From a virus: 35,903 nt of DNA. Shown one piece after another: positions 23,354-30,745 of the stretch. Within the stretch, counting starts at the first letter, position 1. Each line of letters starts with the position of its first letter. The stretch covers positions 1 through 35,903 of IMG/VR virus record IMGVR_UViG_3300028571_000058. One strand, 5' to 3'. The position numbers and the translations under genes are program-made. The notes under the pieces were generated by a model, which was given only the letters and a program-made list of their open reading frames with translations, was not told the DNA's origin and searched no databases.

Positions 23354-23733
23354 CTGGTCATAATCCTATCAATTCGCTTTTGTAGACGTAACTCAAGATT
23401 AGGTATGCGTTCCCGAACAGGGGTTTCAAGGTATTTCCAAGTTTGGCCGTCTTTGTGTCTGAAGTCCTGACGCTCATGCTGAACCAAAGCGTAAGCAGAT
23501 GCGGCTCCACCGTAACCCATTTGGACAAGTACGGATGTACCTTGTACTACTGGCGGCAAAATAATACCACTACGCCTCAAAGTACCATGTTTTACAGGAA
23601 CCCTACGCTGGCTCTCAGCGAACATGATTTGAGCTTCCTCGTTTAGAGCCATGGTAGTTGCCGCAGTTACAGTCGTTTCGCCCTTGTTGAGTAGAGCCAT
23701 TAGGATATCTAATCCAAACCATTTGATAAACAT
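23350..23733 (-). CDS. HK97 gp10-like head-tail protein
   Basis: A 127-residue protein of the HK97 gp10 / minor capsid 2 type. The diagnostic stretch is AQIMFAESQRRVPVKHGTLR followed by RSG; ALVQHERQDFRHKDGQTWKYLE is also typical. It lies between the head-closure and tail-terminator genes. ATG at 23733 directly follows the upstream stop; a second ATG 33 bases later is possible but would remove the first conserved strand. Confidence 0.8.
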   Translation of the reverse strand: MFIKWFGLDILMALLNKGETTVTAATTMALNEEAQIMFAESQRRVPVKHGTLRRSGIILPPVVQGTSVLVQMGYGGAASAYALVQHERQDFRHKDGQTWKYLETPVRERIPNLELRLQKRIDRIMTR

Positions 23734-24054
23734 TTAGCCCTCAAAATCTACAGTTGTATGGTGTGGGCCAACTTCATCGAAGAAAGTTTGGACTGAAACT
23801 ATCTTGGGCTTATCGCCATTAGGTAAAGTCAAAATAGCGTTTTTCTGGATGTCATACACGTCATCCATAATTACACTGCCACCCAAAATAACAATGTTTC
23901 CCTCTGGGGTGTAGACCTCTCGGCGGTTGTACTTTACGTGACACTTTACGCTAACGGTGGCCCCACCCGTACGTTTACCATAGATGTCTTTACTGGCAAC
24001 ATTTTGGTAAGTGGCAGTAGACACCATTAGGGATGTCCAGTTTGAGTCTATCAA
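23734..24054 (-). CDS. head closure protein
   Basis: A 106-residue protein with the pattern of minor capsid/head-closure proteins: a beta barrel with VSVKCHVKYNRREVYTPEGN, then GSVIMDDVYDIQKNAILTLP and VSVQTFFDE, ending in HHTTVDFEG, where HTxVxFxG is characteristic. It plugs the connector below the adaptor. Overlaps the adaptor gene by four bases. Confidence 0.75.
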   Translation of the reverse strand: MIDSNWTSLMVSTATYQNVASKDIYGKRTGGATVSVKCHVKYNRREVYTPEGNIVILGGSVIMDDVYDIQKNAILTLPNGDKPKIVSVQTFFDEVGPHHTTVDFEG

Positions 24055-24440
24055 GGCGTATTCTCATCAAATTGACCGATAGTAAACTGCATCTCTGATG
24101 GCTCAAAAAAGGCTGTCAGGTCGTTGCTAATTTTTCCAAGTCGTAGTTGCTCGGATAACGCCTTGTACTCTTTTGCCGAATCCAAATAAGACAGTGACAA
24201 GGACAGGTCGCCAACGGTTTTGGAACTAGTAGATGCAGCTTTAGAATACTTCGTGGAGATGGTAATAGCCCCTTGTGCCGCCGCTAGGTAAACCCTATTA
24301 TCAAATTGTTTTAGTAAGTAAGCAATCTCAGTATCATCTAGGCTGAAGCTTGATAACACTGTATCCATAACTAAAAAACGAACCTCGTCTTTTAGGGTTG
24401 GAAAGACTCCACTCGTTGGCAGGGTATAAGTGAAAGCCAT
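24051..24440 (-). CDS. head-tail adaptor protein
   Basis: A 129-residue helical protein of the gp6/gp15 adaptor type by position and pattern: EVRFLVMDT, then FSLDDTEIAYLLKQFDNRVYLAA, a helix with KYSKAASTSSKTVGDLS, and LDSAKEYKALSEQLR. The SxxVGDLSxS motif is common in these adaptors. Located between the capsid genes and head closure. Confidence 0.75.
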   Translation of the reverse strand: MAFTYTLPTSGVFPTLKDEVRFLVMDTVLSSFSLDDTEIAYLLKQFDNRVYLAAAQGAITISTKYSKAASTSSKTVGDLSLSLSYLDSAKEYKALSEQLRLGKISNDLTAFFEPSEMQFTIGQFDENTP

Positions 24441-24991
24441 TAGACAGTCCTTGCTACGATTCTTCCTCTAAGAAAATTCATGGTGCCTGTTCCACTGTGG
24501 TTGGCTACAAAAAGAGCTATTTCATCATTAGGAGCTAGTTCAATCATCCAAGAAGTAACCAGCTTTGCTGATTGATTAGCTACAGCCCAAGCACGACACT
24601 CTGTTGAGGTATTAAGCGTGCCATTTTTAGCCAGTCCAATTCCCACAACGCTACTAGTAGTAGATGTATCGCAATCCATTGAAGCAAAAATGTCGAATAC
24701 ACGAGTTTCACCTGAAGTATTTTTGATAGCAAAAGTGTTAGTTGTGCCTAGTGCGACACCAGACGCTACGGAATCTAAGGTAGCTGTTAGTCCAGTAGAT
24801 TGATAAGTGCTCTGAGTAGCGATAGTTATAGTACCGCTAGTTGTTTTACTAACTTGGCCATAACGAGCTAATGGGCTTAGGTCTCCTGTATAGGCTGTTG
24901 TTTGTATTGTGTTATCGGGAAATGTTACTGCTCCATTAGCTCTAATAACGAGTTCCTGTACGACAAATTTCGCTGCTTGTTCAAATGCCAA
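24440..24991 (-). CDS. beta-rich head fibre/decoration-like protein
   Basis: A 183-residue protein of unknown family. The first ~40 residues (FVVQELVIRANGAVTFPDNT and IQTTAY) resemble the short attachment element with FPDxTxQTTA seen in many phage fibres. The rest is beta-rich with a jelly-roll-like pattern ending NFLRGRIVARTV. Its place between capsid and adaptor genes suggests a head fibre or decoration protein, though a tail fibre is possible. Confidence 0.6.
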   Translation of the reverse strand: MAFEQAAKFVVQELVIRANGAVTFPDNTIQTTAYTGDLSPLARYGQVSKTTSGTITIATQSTYQSTGLTATLDSVASGVALGTTNTFAIKNTSGETRVFDIFASMDCDTSTTSSVVGIGLAKNGTLNTSTECRAWAVANQSAKLVTSWMIELAPNDEIALFVANHSGTGTMNFLRGRIVARTV

Positions 24992-25012
24992 TTTTTTTTC
25001 TCCTAACTTAGA

Positions 25013-25050
25013 AGATAAGCCCCCACCCGAAAGTGGGTAGGGGCTTATCT
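25013..25050 (-). terminator. strong hairpin after the major capsid gene
   Basis: Arms of about 16 bases (AGATAAGCCCC...ACCC with GGGT...GGGGCTTATCT) around a short GAAA/TTTC loop, ending in TCTTCT on the minus strand, between the capsid gene stop at 25062 and the next gene at 24991. Probably a partial terminator or mRNA-stabilising hairpin that keeps capsid mRNA above tail mRNA. Confidence 0.8.
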
Positions 25051-25061
25051 AAGGGTAGTTA

Positions 25062-26039
25062 TTAAGCTACGCAGGTTGCAAAGAAGTAACCAAGGTCTGC
25101 GGCGACAAGCTTGTTGTCAAACGCAACCTGTGACTCAATGTAAGTTGCAGCGTTCTGCTCTAGGCGGTACTGCTTAGTTCCAACAGTTAGTCCAAGTCCT
25201 TCTGAAACTCCACGCCACTGGAAAGAGTATCCAGCAGATGGGGTCAATAGGCTTGGCTGTGGTGCTGAGTGGACTAGAAGTGCAGCTTTTCCAAATGTGA
25301 AGGAGAAGGAGCCAGTCTGACCCTCGTTAGCAGTGTTCTTTACAGCCTTAGCAACAAGAACCTCATCAACACCGAATAGCTGTGCTAGGTAAGTAGTGTC
25401 TGGAACCTCTCGGCCAGTGTACTTTACCCTGTCAATGATGTCTGGGTGGTTGCGTAGGATGCTGTATGCATCGTAGCCAAGAACTAGCTTGTTAGGCTCA
25501 AAACCAGTGGTTCTAAGAATCTTAGCCTTACCAGCTTCGATGTCCTGAATTGGGTCTGAGTTAGCTAGGTCGCTCCACTGCTTGAATTCGCCAGTAGTAG
25601 GTGTACCTGCAACTCCAGTAGCGTCTGTTCCCCAGATTCCAGTAGTGAAGTAGCTTGATACGAAGTCCTGCTCCATGCGGTTCATGATTAGCTGTGCGGT
25701 GAACTTGGCAGCGTCACGCATTGGGTCAAGAGGGTTGTCGAAGTTGGCCATAGTCTGGTCACCAACAGCCTTCTTGATTGCGTAAACGTCAGCGTAGTAG
25801 CTGTCGGTGCTTAGACCGTAACCAGAGGTAGCTGCTTCTGAGCCGTCTGCACGTAGGCGTGCATCGTCACGGAACCAATCTTCCTTGGTGTACTTGAAAT
25901 ACAGGTTGCTCTGCTTGTCTACAGGAACGATAGGGAATACCTTCGTTGCAATGAAGTTGTCGGCAGACTGGATGTAGGCAACAGATGCGTTGGTTAGAAT
26001 CGCATCAACGTGTACCTGATTGATTGATGGTTGTGGCAT
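25062..26039 (-). CDS. major capsid protein
   Basis: A 325-residue protein consistent with the HK97 fold. The N-terminal region NFIATKVFPIVPVDKQSNLY and FKYTKEDWFRDDARLRADGS, central LIMNRMEQDF, the LVLGYDAYSILRNHPDIIDR stretch and AQLFGVDEVLVAKA match major capsid proteins of environmental siphophages. It has no N-terminal delta domain, as the scaffold is a separate gene. AGGAG precedes the start and a strong hairpin follows the gene. Confidence 0.92.
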   Translation of the reverse strand: MPQPSINQVHVDAILTNASVAYIQSADNFIATKVFPIVPVDKQSNLYFKYTKEDWFRDDARLRADGSEAATSGYGLSTDSYYADVYAIKKAVGDQTMANFDNPLDPMRDAAKFTAQLIMNRMEQDFVSSYFTTGIWGTDATGVAGTPTTGEFKQWSDLANSDPIQDIEAGKAKILRTTGFEPNKLVLGYDAYSILRNHPDIIDRVKYTGREVPDTTYLAQLFGVDEVLVAKAVKNTANEGQTGSFSFTFGKAALLVHSAPQPSLLTPSAGYSFQWRGVSEGLGLTVGTKQYRLEQNAATYIESQVAFDNKLVAADLGYFFATCVA

Positions 26040-26055
26040 TTAGAGAATCTCCTTC

Positions 26056-26448
26056 TTAAGCCGCGCGGTTTGGGGACTTGCAGTCAATAGCAACTGTAAT
26101 GATGTCATTAGCAGCTCCAGCAGCAGTGATTGCCTGACCTAGAACATACTTAGTGGTGTCAGTTCCAGCGGTGAGTGCTACGGCTGTTCCAGTAGAGGTG
26201 GTTCCAACTAAGGCTCCAACAGAAATTGCTGCCGATGCCTTTAGCTTTGTAATTCCATCTACGGATACTTCGGCGGTCTTTCCAGATGTAGGTGCGTTCT
26301 GGAGAACTCCGATTGGAACATCAGTAGCAGCAGCAGCGGAGATAACTCCAGAACCGCTCAATTTGACAAATGTGTACTGCTTGGTGGATAGGTCTGCACC
26401 CGCAGCGATAGAGATTTTGCTCTGTGAATCTACATATTCAAAAGCCAT
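26056..26448 (-). CDS. capsid decoration/stabilisation protein (DUF2190-like)
   Basis: A 130-residue Ala/Val/Thr-rich beta protein with the pattern of DUF2190 and head-stabilising proteins: SIAAGADLSTKQYTFVKLSG, PIGVLQNAPTSGKTAEVSVDG, ASAAISVGALVGTTSTGTAV, ending YVLGQAITAAGAANDIITVA. Such proteins sit on capsid three-fold axes. Between scaffold and capsid genes; overlaps the scaffold stop by one base. Confidence 0.8.
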   Translation of the reverse strand: MAFEYVDSQSKISIAAGADLSTKQYTFVKLSGSGVISAAAATDVPIGVLQNAPTSGKTAEVSVDGITKLKASAAISVGALVGTTSTGTAVALTAGTDTTKYVLGQAITAAGAANDIITVAIDCKSPNRAA

Positions 26449-27311
26449 TAGTTAGTGCCTTCCTGTGCGTAACGCTTTGCTAGGTCAGGGTTGGTGTCTA
26501 GAACACGCTCGATACCCTGCTCAATGGTCTTTACAACGCCACTCTCAACAAGTGACTTTGCGAGGGTCTTTGCCTCATCTAGGACAGATGCGGTAGAAGT
26601 AGAAGCTGTGCCAAATTCCTTTAGCAAGCCTGACTCCGAAACCTGAGCGTCTGCTGCAAGTAGGACTTCTTCTACTGTCTTAGCAAGAGCTGGGTTGATT
26701 TCAGCCAAGCGACGCATAGCAGGTGCTACTACATCGTGGTCAATTCCGACACTCTTGAAGGTGTCTTTGGACTTGGTAACAGCCTCAGCATCTAGACGAA
26801 TCTCTCGCTCTTTGCGAATTTCATCTGTTGCCTTACGTACTTCCTCAGCCTGAGCCTTGAAAGCCTTTACCATTACATCCTGTTGCTCTAGGGGTAGAGC
26901 CTTGATGGATTTTGCTACTTCTTCAGGCATGTCTTCCATCTTTTCAGACATCATCGCCTCAGCCATTACCTCGTCAGAATCTTTACCAGTCTGCATAGCC
27001 TGAATTTCTTCAAGCTTTACTGCGAGGTCGGCTGCTTGGTTCTTTGCAGCCTCAAGTGCTGATTCTAGTCCAGCAACCTTTTCCTCGTATTCGCCTACTG
27101 CTTTAGAAACCGCAAGTTCAATCTGCTCTTGTACAGAACTCAAATTGTCCTCCTTGGACTTGCCCAATGCCTCTAGCAGTTGGGCTTTAACTAGGTTTGT
27201 TTCGTTAGCACTTTTCATTACTAGAAAACCATCGTGGAGATGTGCTGCTCTATCCACGCCAGAAGTTTCTAAAACTTCAAGGTTTACTAGTTTTTTTGCA
27301 GGTCTTCCCAT
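26448..27311 (-). CDS. capsid scaffolding protein
   Basis: A 287-residue, highly charged, helical protein. Central residues ~55-190 are a coiled coil (EEKVAGLESALEAAKNQAAD, then EEVRKATDEIRKEREIRLDA), typical of scaffolds. The N-terminus LVNLEVLETSGVDRAAHLHD resembles the short motif that starts scaffold and protease proteins of actinophages (L..leV.evSgVd.pA). First gene of the structural operon, AGGATG upstream of ATG 27311. The protease that would cut it is probably the fusion at the right edge. Confidence 0.75.
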   Translation of the reverse strand: MGRPAKKLVNLEVLETSGVDRAAHLHDGFLVMKSANETNLVKAQLLEALGKSKEDNLSSVQEQIELAVSKAVGEYEEKVAGLESALEAAKNQAADLAVKLEEIQAMQTGKDSDEVMAEAMMSEKMEDMPEEVAKSIKALPLEQQDVMVKAFKAQAEEVRKATDEIRKEREIRLDAEAVTKSKDTFKSVGIDHDVVAPAMRRLAEINPALAKTVEEVLLAADAQVSESGLLKEFGTASTSTASVLDEAKTLAKSLVESGVVKTIEQGIERVLDTNPDLAKRYAQEGTN

Positions 27312-27522
27312 ACATCCTTCTTTGGTTCTATCTAAATGTAGAGAATAAGTATCGCTAAGTTCTATCTGACACGCCCAAGAACTAACTGTTATTAGAAAAG
27401 TCCCCTAGAAACCCTAAAAATACCCTTTATCTACTGGGCAAAATTACCCTATCTATAACTTGCTTTTTATCCTAAATTCTGTAATACTTATGTTGTAAGG
27501 TTCGTTCGATGAAAGGAAAGAA
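27312..27522. promoter_or_regulatory. divergent control region between structural operon and small-gene operon
   Basis: A 211-base AT-rich gap with no gene, from which transcription must leave in both directions. A weak rightward promoter candidate is TTGCTT (27460-27465), 16-base spacer, TAATAC (27482-27487). I could not settle on a leftward one. A late promoter that needs a phage factor is possible. Confidence 0.4.
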
Positions 27523-27756
27523 ATGTACAAAACCTATTACACAGTAGCCAAGGGTATAAAAATAGAAAACGCAACCACTAGTAATAGCTGGTGGGACTAC
27601 TGGGTTTACAAGGACATAGACGGCTCGGACACCATAGTTGGTTTCATAAAGGAACATTCTAAAGGTGGCCAGTTTGTAGTGGGCGACAATTATGCCCAGT
27701 ACAATTTTGACACCATAGAAGAAACCAAGGCGTTCGCCCAAAGTGGCAGGTGGTAA
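27523..27756 (+). CDS. hypothetical protein (77 aa)
   Basis: A 77-residue aromatic-rich protein (SWWDYWVYKDIDGSDTIVGF) ending in a helix (TIEETKAFAQSGRW). GAAAGGAAAG precedes ATG 27523. Strand-rich with a final helix, like other small proteins in this cluster. No family recognised. First gene of the small rightward operon. Confidence 0.65.
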   Translation: MYKTYYTVAKGIKIENATTSNSWWDYWVYKDIDGSDTIVGFIKEHSKGGQFVVGDNYAQYNFDTIEETKAFAQSGRW

Positions 27757-27758
27757 CC

Positions 27759-28070
27759 ATGGAAAAATTAGTTGGAGTAAAGGTTACGTGGGTCACCCTA
27801 AACCACCCGTCAATGCCATACGCCCGTAAAGAGGTTGAGTATTTTGACCTTGTGCCTTTTGACGATGACACCACAGACCTAGATGTTTGTGAGGAAATCT
27901 ATAAGGCAACCAATCTTTATCAGGGCGAATACTTTGAGCGTCTAGAGAAGTTTGCCGCCAAGGACAGGGGCCATACCGCAATCTCGGTTGGTGACATCGT
28001 AGAGGTAGACGGCAACGCTTATGTCTGTGAGGATTTTGGCTGGAGAGTAGTAAGTAAGGTGGATGCCTAA
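27759..28070 (+). CDS. hypothetical protein (103 aa)
   Basis: A 103-residue protein from ATG 27759; an in-frame GTG nine bases earlier overlaps the previous stop and is an alternative. YFDLVPFDDDTTDLDVCEEI suggests an acidic loop, and the C-terminal ISVGDIVEVDGNAYVCEDFGW a small beta barrel seen in phage proteins that accompany DNA-binding functions. Function unknown. Confidence 0.6.
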   Translation: MEKLVGVKVTWVTLNHPSMPYARKEVEYFDLVPFDDDTTDLDVCEEIYKATNLYQGEYFERLEKFAAKDRGHTAISVGDIVEVDGNAYVCEDFGWRVVSKVDA

Positions 28071-28276
28071 TGGACCAAACTGGAATTCATTATCGGGTGT
28101 GGGGTCATTACAATCCCGCATCTGGTAAAGGCGAGTACGCCATCTATGAAATGAACGGCAATCAGATAGTTACTAAGTCAGTAAACGGCCTGTCTTGGCC
28201 CTCAGACGAGTGGCACAAAGCCCAAGCGGTATGCAAAAAGCTAAACCAAGACCAGTCAGTAAAAGAGAAGGTGTAG
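28070..28276 (+). CDS. hypothetical protein (68 aa)
   Basis: A 68-residue protein starting within the stop of its neighbour (TAATG). Strands (GEYAIYEMNGNQIVTKSVNG) are followed by a helix (DEWHKAQAVCKKLNQD). The layout resembles the first protein of this cluster. Function unknown. Confidence 0.6.
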   Translation: MDQTGIHYRVWGHYNPASGKGEYAIYEMNGNQIVTKSVNGLSWPSDEWHKAQAVCKKLNQDQSVKEKV

Positions 28277-28280
28277 GGGC

Positions 28281-28526
28281 ATGGCAAAAACTTTTGAGAT
28301 AGTAATTAGTGATGTAAAAGACTTTACCTCCAAATACACCGAGCTTAGAAACAACATCGCCCAACATTATGGCTTAGATGCCCAACGGTTTAGGATAAAA
28401 TCTGGTAGTTGCAAGATGTTTGTACCTATTGACGGGGCGTGGGTAAACTACTCAAACCCAACTTTGTCCGAGGCACAGCAACGGGTTAGGTACAGTCCTA
28501 TAAAACTTACATTCACAACAAACTGA
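28281..28526 (+). CDS. hypothetical protein (81 aa)
   Basis: An 81-residue basic protein (FTSKYTELRNNIAQHYGLDA then RFRIKSG) with a Tyr/Gly-rich middle. It begins five bases after the preceding stop. No family recognised. Confidence 0.58.
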   Translation: MAKTFEIVISDVKDFTSKYTELRNNIAQHYGLDAQRFRIKSGSCKMFVPIDGAWVNYSNPTLSEAQQRVRYSPIKLTFTTN

Positions 28527-28537
28527 AAGGATAAGTA

Positions 28538-28807
28538 GTGGTATCAAATAAGGCATTAGAAAAAGCCCAGAGTATGGGTTGGGTGGCTTACGAGCTGGAT
28601 GAGGTAACGGCAAATGTTGAGTTAGCCGATACTGGTGACAACACGACCCTTGAGTATTACCCCGAAACCGACACCGAGGCTCCTGCCTTTGTTATGTGGT
28701 ATGGCGGCTTTGAGTCCGAGTTCCTACGTACCAATCAGGAGCTAAAGCGTGAGTATAACAAACTGCTCAAACTAATTTCTGATAAGTCTGGACTAGATAG
28801 GGTCTAG
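28538..28807 (+). CDS. hypothetical acidic protein (89 aa)
   Basis: An 89-residue protein with a GTG start at 28538 after GAAAGGA. Acidic middle (YYPETDTEAPAFVMWYGGFE) and a C-terminal helix (NQELKREYNKLLKLISDKSG). No family recognised. Confidence 0.58.
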   Translation: MVSNKALEKAQSMGWVAYELDEVTANVELADTGDNTTLEYYPETDTEAPAFVMWYGGFESEFLRTNQELKREYNKLLKLISDKSGLDRV

Positions 28808-28835
28808 CACCTACACTGGGTCTTGAAAGGAAAAA

Positions 28836-28967
28836 ATGAAAGCAACATTTCGCTCGGAGCTACGTGCGTTACTAACCATCCTAAAAGGTATTGCCTTCAT
28901 GGTATTTGGATTATGGGCTGTACAGCAAGTCATCTGGCTTCTAACGGTATCGTCAGGCGGTAACTAA
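28836..28967 (+). CDS. small single-pass membrane protein (43 aa)
   Basis: A 43-residue protein: a short basic N-terminus (MKATFRSELRALLTILKG) then a hydrophobic segment (IAFMVFGLWAVQQVIWLLTV). GAAAGGAAAA lies just before ATG 28836, and the stop overlaps the next ATG by one base (TAATG). Small membrane proteins in early operons often target host membrane functions, but nothing specific is visible. Confidence 0.55.
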   Translation: MKATFRSELRALLTILKGIAFMVFGLWAVQQVIWLLTVSSGGN

Positions 28968-29203
28968 TGGATGATAAAGCAAAGACCGAACTCTACGAAG
29001 TAGTAGAGAAGTCCATGATTCTGGCTCATAGCCTTGGCTATAAAGAGGGAGTCATAGCTATGCAAAATAAAGTCATGGCTACCATAAAGGACTACGCCGA
29101 CATCTCTGAAACAACTTTATTTACCCCGTCAGACGCTTTCAGGGTCGTCTTGAATTCCCTGATAGATGGAGAGGAGGGTGACTATGACAAGAGCAAAACA
29201 TAG
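28967..29203 (+). CDS. hypothetical protein, small-protein family member A (78 aa)
   Basis: A 78-residue protein. VEKSMILAHSLGYKEGVIAM then QNKVMATIKDYADIS gives a helix pair with a Gly-containing turn that recurs in three further genes at 29327, 29511 and 29708 (a pattern like A...G...(E/K)R..I...L). Not recognised. Possibly the result of gene duplication. Confidence 0.6.
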   Translation: MDDKAKTELYEVVEKSMILAHSLGYKEGVIAMQNKVMATIKDYADISETTLFTPSDAFRVVLNSLIDGEEGDYDKSKT

Positions 29204-29330
29204 GGCTAAAAAGAAGTGGCCAAATTGGAAGCTAGAGTATCTATGGCTTCGTAATCAGTACAGGTATTTCTGGAGACCAAAATTTCTCAAATCTAAAGTT
29301 ATTCTAAATTTTATGAAAAGGGAAAAATGA
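29184..29330 (+). CDS. very basic small protein (48 aa)
   Basis: A 48-residue, strongly basic and aromatic protein (MTRAKHRAKKKWPNWKLEYL then WLRNQYRYFWRPKF), with AGGAGG just upstream of ATG 29184. It overlaps the previous gene by 20 bases and its TGA overlaps the next ATG. The charge suggests nucleic-acid contact, but this is a guess. Confidence 0.5.
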   Translation: MTRAKHRAKKKWPNWKLEYLWLRNQYRYFWRPKFLKSKVILNFMKREK

Positions 29331-29518
29331 CATCAGACCTAGAGGACTATAACCCTCACCAATATAATTTTGCCATAGCCCGACAAGAGGGTATCCTAGC
29401 TGGTAAGGCACTTATGAAGCGACAGGTCTTACGGGTGCTGGGGACTATGAATCAAACCAAGAATATGGTTAGAACAATCCAACTAGTCAAGGAAATAAAG
29501 GTGCTACCCGATGAGTGA
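29327..29518 (+). CDS. hypothetical protein, small-protein family member B (63 aa)
   Basis: A 63-residue helical protein with NFAIARQEGILAGKALMKRQ then VLRVLGTM, the clearest copy of the repeated helix motif in this cluster. Overlaps both neighbours (ATGA at its start, eight bases at its end). Function unknown. Confidence 0.58.
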   Translation: MTSDLEDYNPHQYNFAIARQEGILAGKALMKRQVLRVLGTMNQTKNMVRTIQLVKEIKVLPDE

Positions 29519-29705
29519 TTTACAGGACATAATCGTCACCAGTAGTGTTCGTGCCTTCAACCAAGGTATGTACACCGAGAGAAGCCGAATACTTACCGTA
29601 CTGGAACCACACTTGGAGCAGTGTAGCTATCAAGAATCTACTGGTAATAACTGTGATGTGTGTACATGGATAAAGTCCACTATTGAATTTGTTAGGGGTA
29701 AGTAG
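29511..29705 (+). CDS. hypothetical protein, small-protein family member C (64 aa)
   Basis: A 64-residue protein with VTSSVRAFNQGMYTERSRIL then TVLEPHL, and a C-terminal pair of cysteines (CDVCTWIKSTIEF) with a further Cys in EQCSYQ that could bind metal. Same motif as members A and B. Confidence 0.58.
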   Translation: MSDLQDIIVTSSVRAFNQGMYTERSRILTVLEPHLEQCSYQESTGNNCDVCTWIKSTIEFVRGK

Positions 29706-29707
29706 AG

Positions 29708-30028
29708 ATGTCGGTCATAGAAAAAAGATATTGGGTAGAGGGTATAGAAGAAGGCCGTAAGCAGGAGCGTCAGCGGTGGGTGGACTGGCTGACCCGTATC
29801 CGTACATGGACCAGAAAGAAATCTACTGACTACAGAGAGGGAGCATTACACGCCCAGTACCGTACCTTAGAAGCTTTGACTGGGTACTTTGAGCTGACCC
29901 AGATGCCAGATGACAATGGTGTGGTTGAGGACAATCCAGCGTGGGACAGTGGCTACCAAGCGGCTATGGCTATTGTGCAGAATTCTTACAATCAAGAATC
30001 AGTATTGAATACCCCAACAAATAAATAG
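29708..30028 (+). CDS. hypothetical protein, small-protein family member D (106 aa)
   Basis: A 106-residue protein with two copies of the motif: YWVEGIEEGRKQERQRWVDW near the start, and YREGALHAQYRTLEALTGYF in the middle. The rest is acidic. Last gene of the rightward small-gene run; AGAG lies upstream of ATG. Confidence 0.6.
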   Translation: MSVIEKRYWVEGIEEGRKQERQRWVDWLTRIRTWTRKKSTDYREGALHAQYRTLEALTGYFELTQMPDDNGVVEDNPAWDSGYQAAMAIVQNSYNQESVLNTPTNK

Positions 30029-30033
30029 TACGA

Positions 30034-30243
30034 CTAGGGTGCTACAAGTATTTTACTATTTGAGGCTAGAAAAAAAGTCAAGTTATTATCAATCTCAACA
30101 GCAACAACAGCGTTTTCCTCACTGTCTAGTGACCCATAAAAGTCTGTAAGTATGCCCTTTTCAATCTGCTGGAATCCAATGTCAATTCCAACCATTTTGT
30201 TCAGGTCAGCCTCAGTGAGCTGGGACAGCCGCTTTTCTACCAT
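30034..30243 (-). CDS. hypothetical protein (69 aa)
   Basis: A 69-residue protein on the opposite strand from the surrounding cluster. LSQLTEADLNKMVGIDIGF at the start is a pattern seen in small phage proteins with a beta-barrel-like fold, then alternating strands (VVAVEIDNNLTFFLASNSKI). The ribosome site is weak. Convergent with the 106-residue gene, five bases apart. Confidence 0.5.
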   Translation of the reverse strand: MVEKRLSQLTEADLNKMVGIDIGFQQIEKGILTDFYGSLDSEENAVVAVEIDNNLTFFLASNSKILVAP

Positions 30244-30295
30244 GGTTCAATTCTTGTTTTACTTAGGTAATGAGCCTTATCCGACACGCAGACCG

Positions 30296-30322
30296 CCCTT
30301 GTACGCCTCGTACGGGGGTTTT
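30296..30322 (+). terminator. rho-independent terminator
   Basis: CCCTTGTACG (30296-30305) pairs with CGTACGGGGG (30309-30318) over 10 positions with two U:G pairs, a three-base loop, then TTTT. It would stop rightward transcription from the small-gene operon before the metallopeptidase gene. Confidence 0.8.
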
Positions 30323-30399
30323 GGGTGCGTCTTAGGGTAAATACCTACCAAGGGTGCTAATGTGGGCGTAAATCACCAACTGTAGAGAGCAGAGGACTT

Positions 30400-30744
30400 A
30401 TGTTGTTGCCTAAATCCGTCAAGGTGGGTAGCCAAATCTGGGAGATTACCGAGCAGAAGCGTAAGCATAACTCCGAATTTATAGATGGCACTTATGGTTT
30501 CACAATAGATAAAGATAATGTGATTGTCTTAGATGCCGATATGTCCAACTCCGTCAGGCGAGTTACCCTGCTACATGAAGTCCTACACGCAATTAGGTTT
30601 ACATTTGGTGGCTCACATAGGCCACACAAATCTACTAGTTACGAGGATTGGGAGCATTACTGGATTGGCTTGGTCGAGGAGCCACTAATTTTGATTCTGA
30701 GAGATAACCCAGACCTAGTTAGCTTCTTACTAACAGACGACTAA
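30400..30744 (+). CDS. HExxH metallopeptidase-like protein
   Basis: A 114-residue protein with TLLHEVLHAIR: His59, Glu60 and His63 form a zincin HExxH motif. A following acidic region (EDWEHYWIGLVEEPLILILR) could provide the third ligand. Small zincin-like proteins with an EPLxxxLRDNPDLVxF tail are common in phages; a peptidase or DNA-linked role is not established. Fragments typical of ImmA/IrrE are absent. AGAGGAC lies upstream of ATG 30400. Its stop is two bases from the end of the tmRNA-like RNA on the other strand. Confidence 0.7.
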   Translation: MLLPKSVKVGSQIWEITEQKRKHNSEFIDGTYGFTIDKDNVIVLDADMSNSVRRVTLLHEVLHAIRFTFGGSHRPHKSTSYEDWEHYWIGLVEEPLILILRDNPDLVSFLLTDD

Positions 30745-30745
30745 G

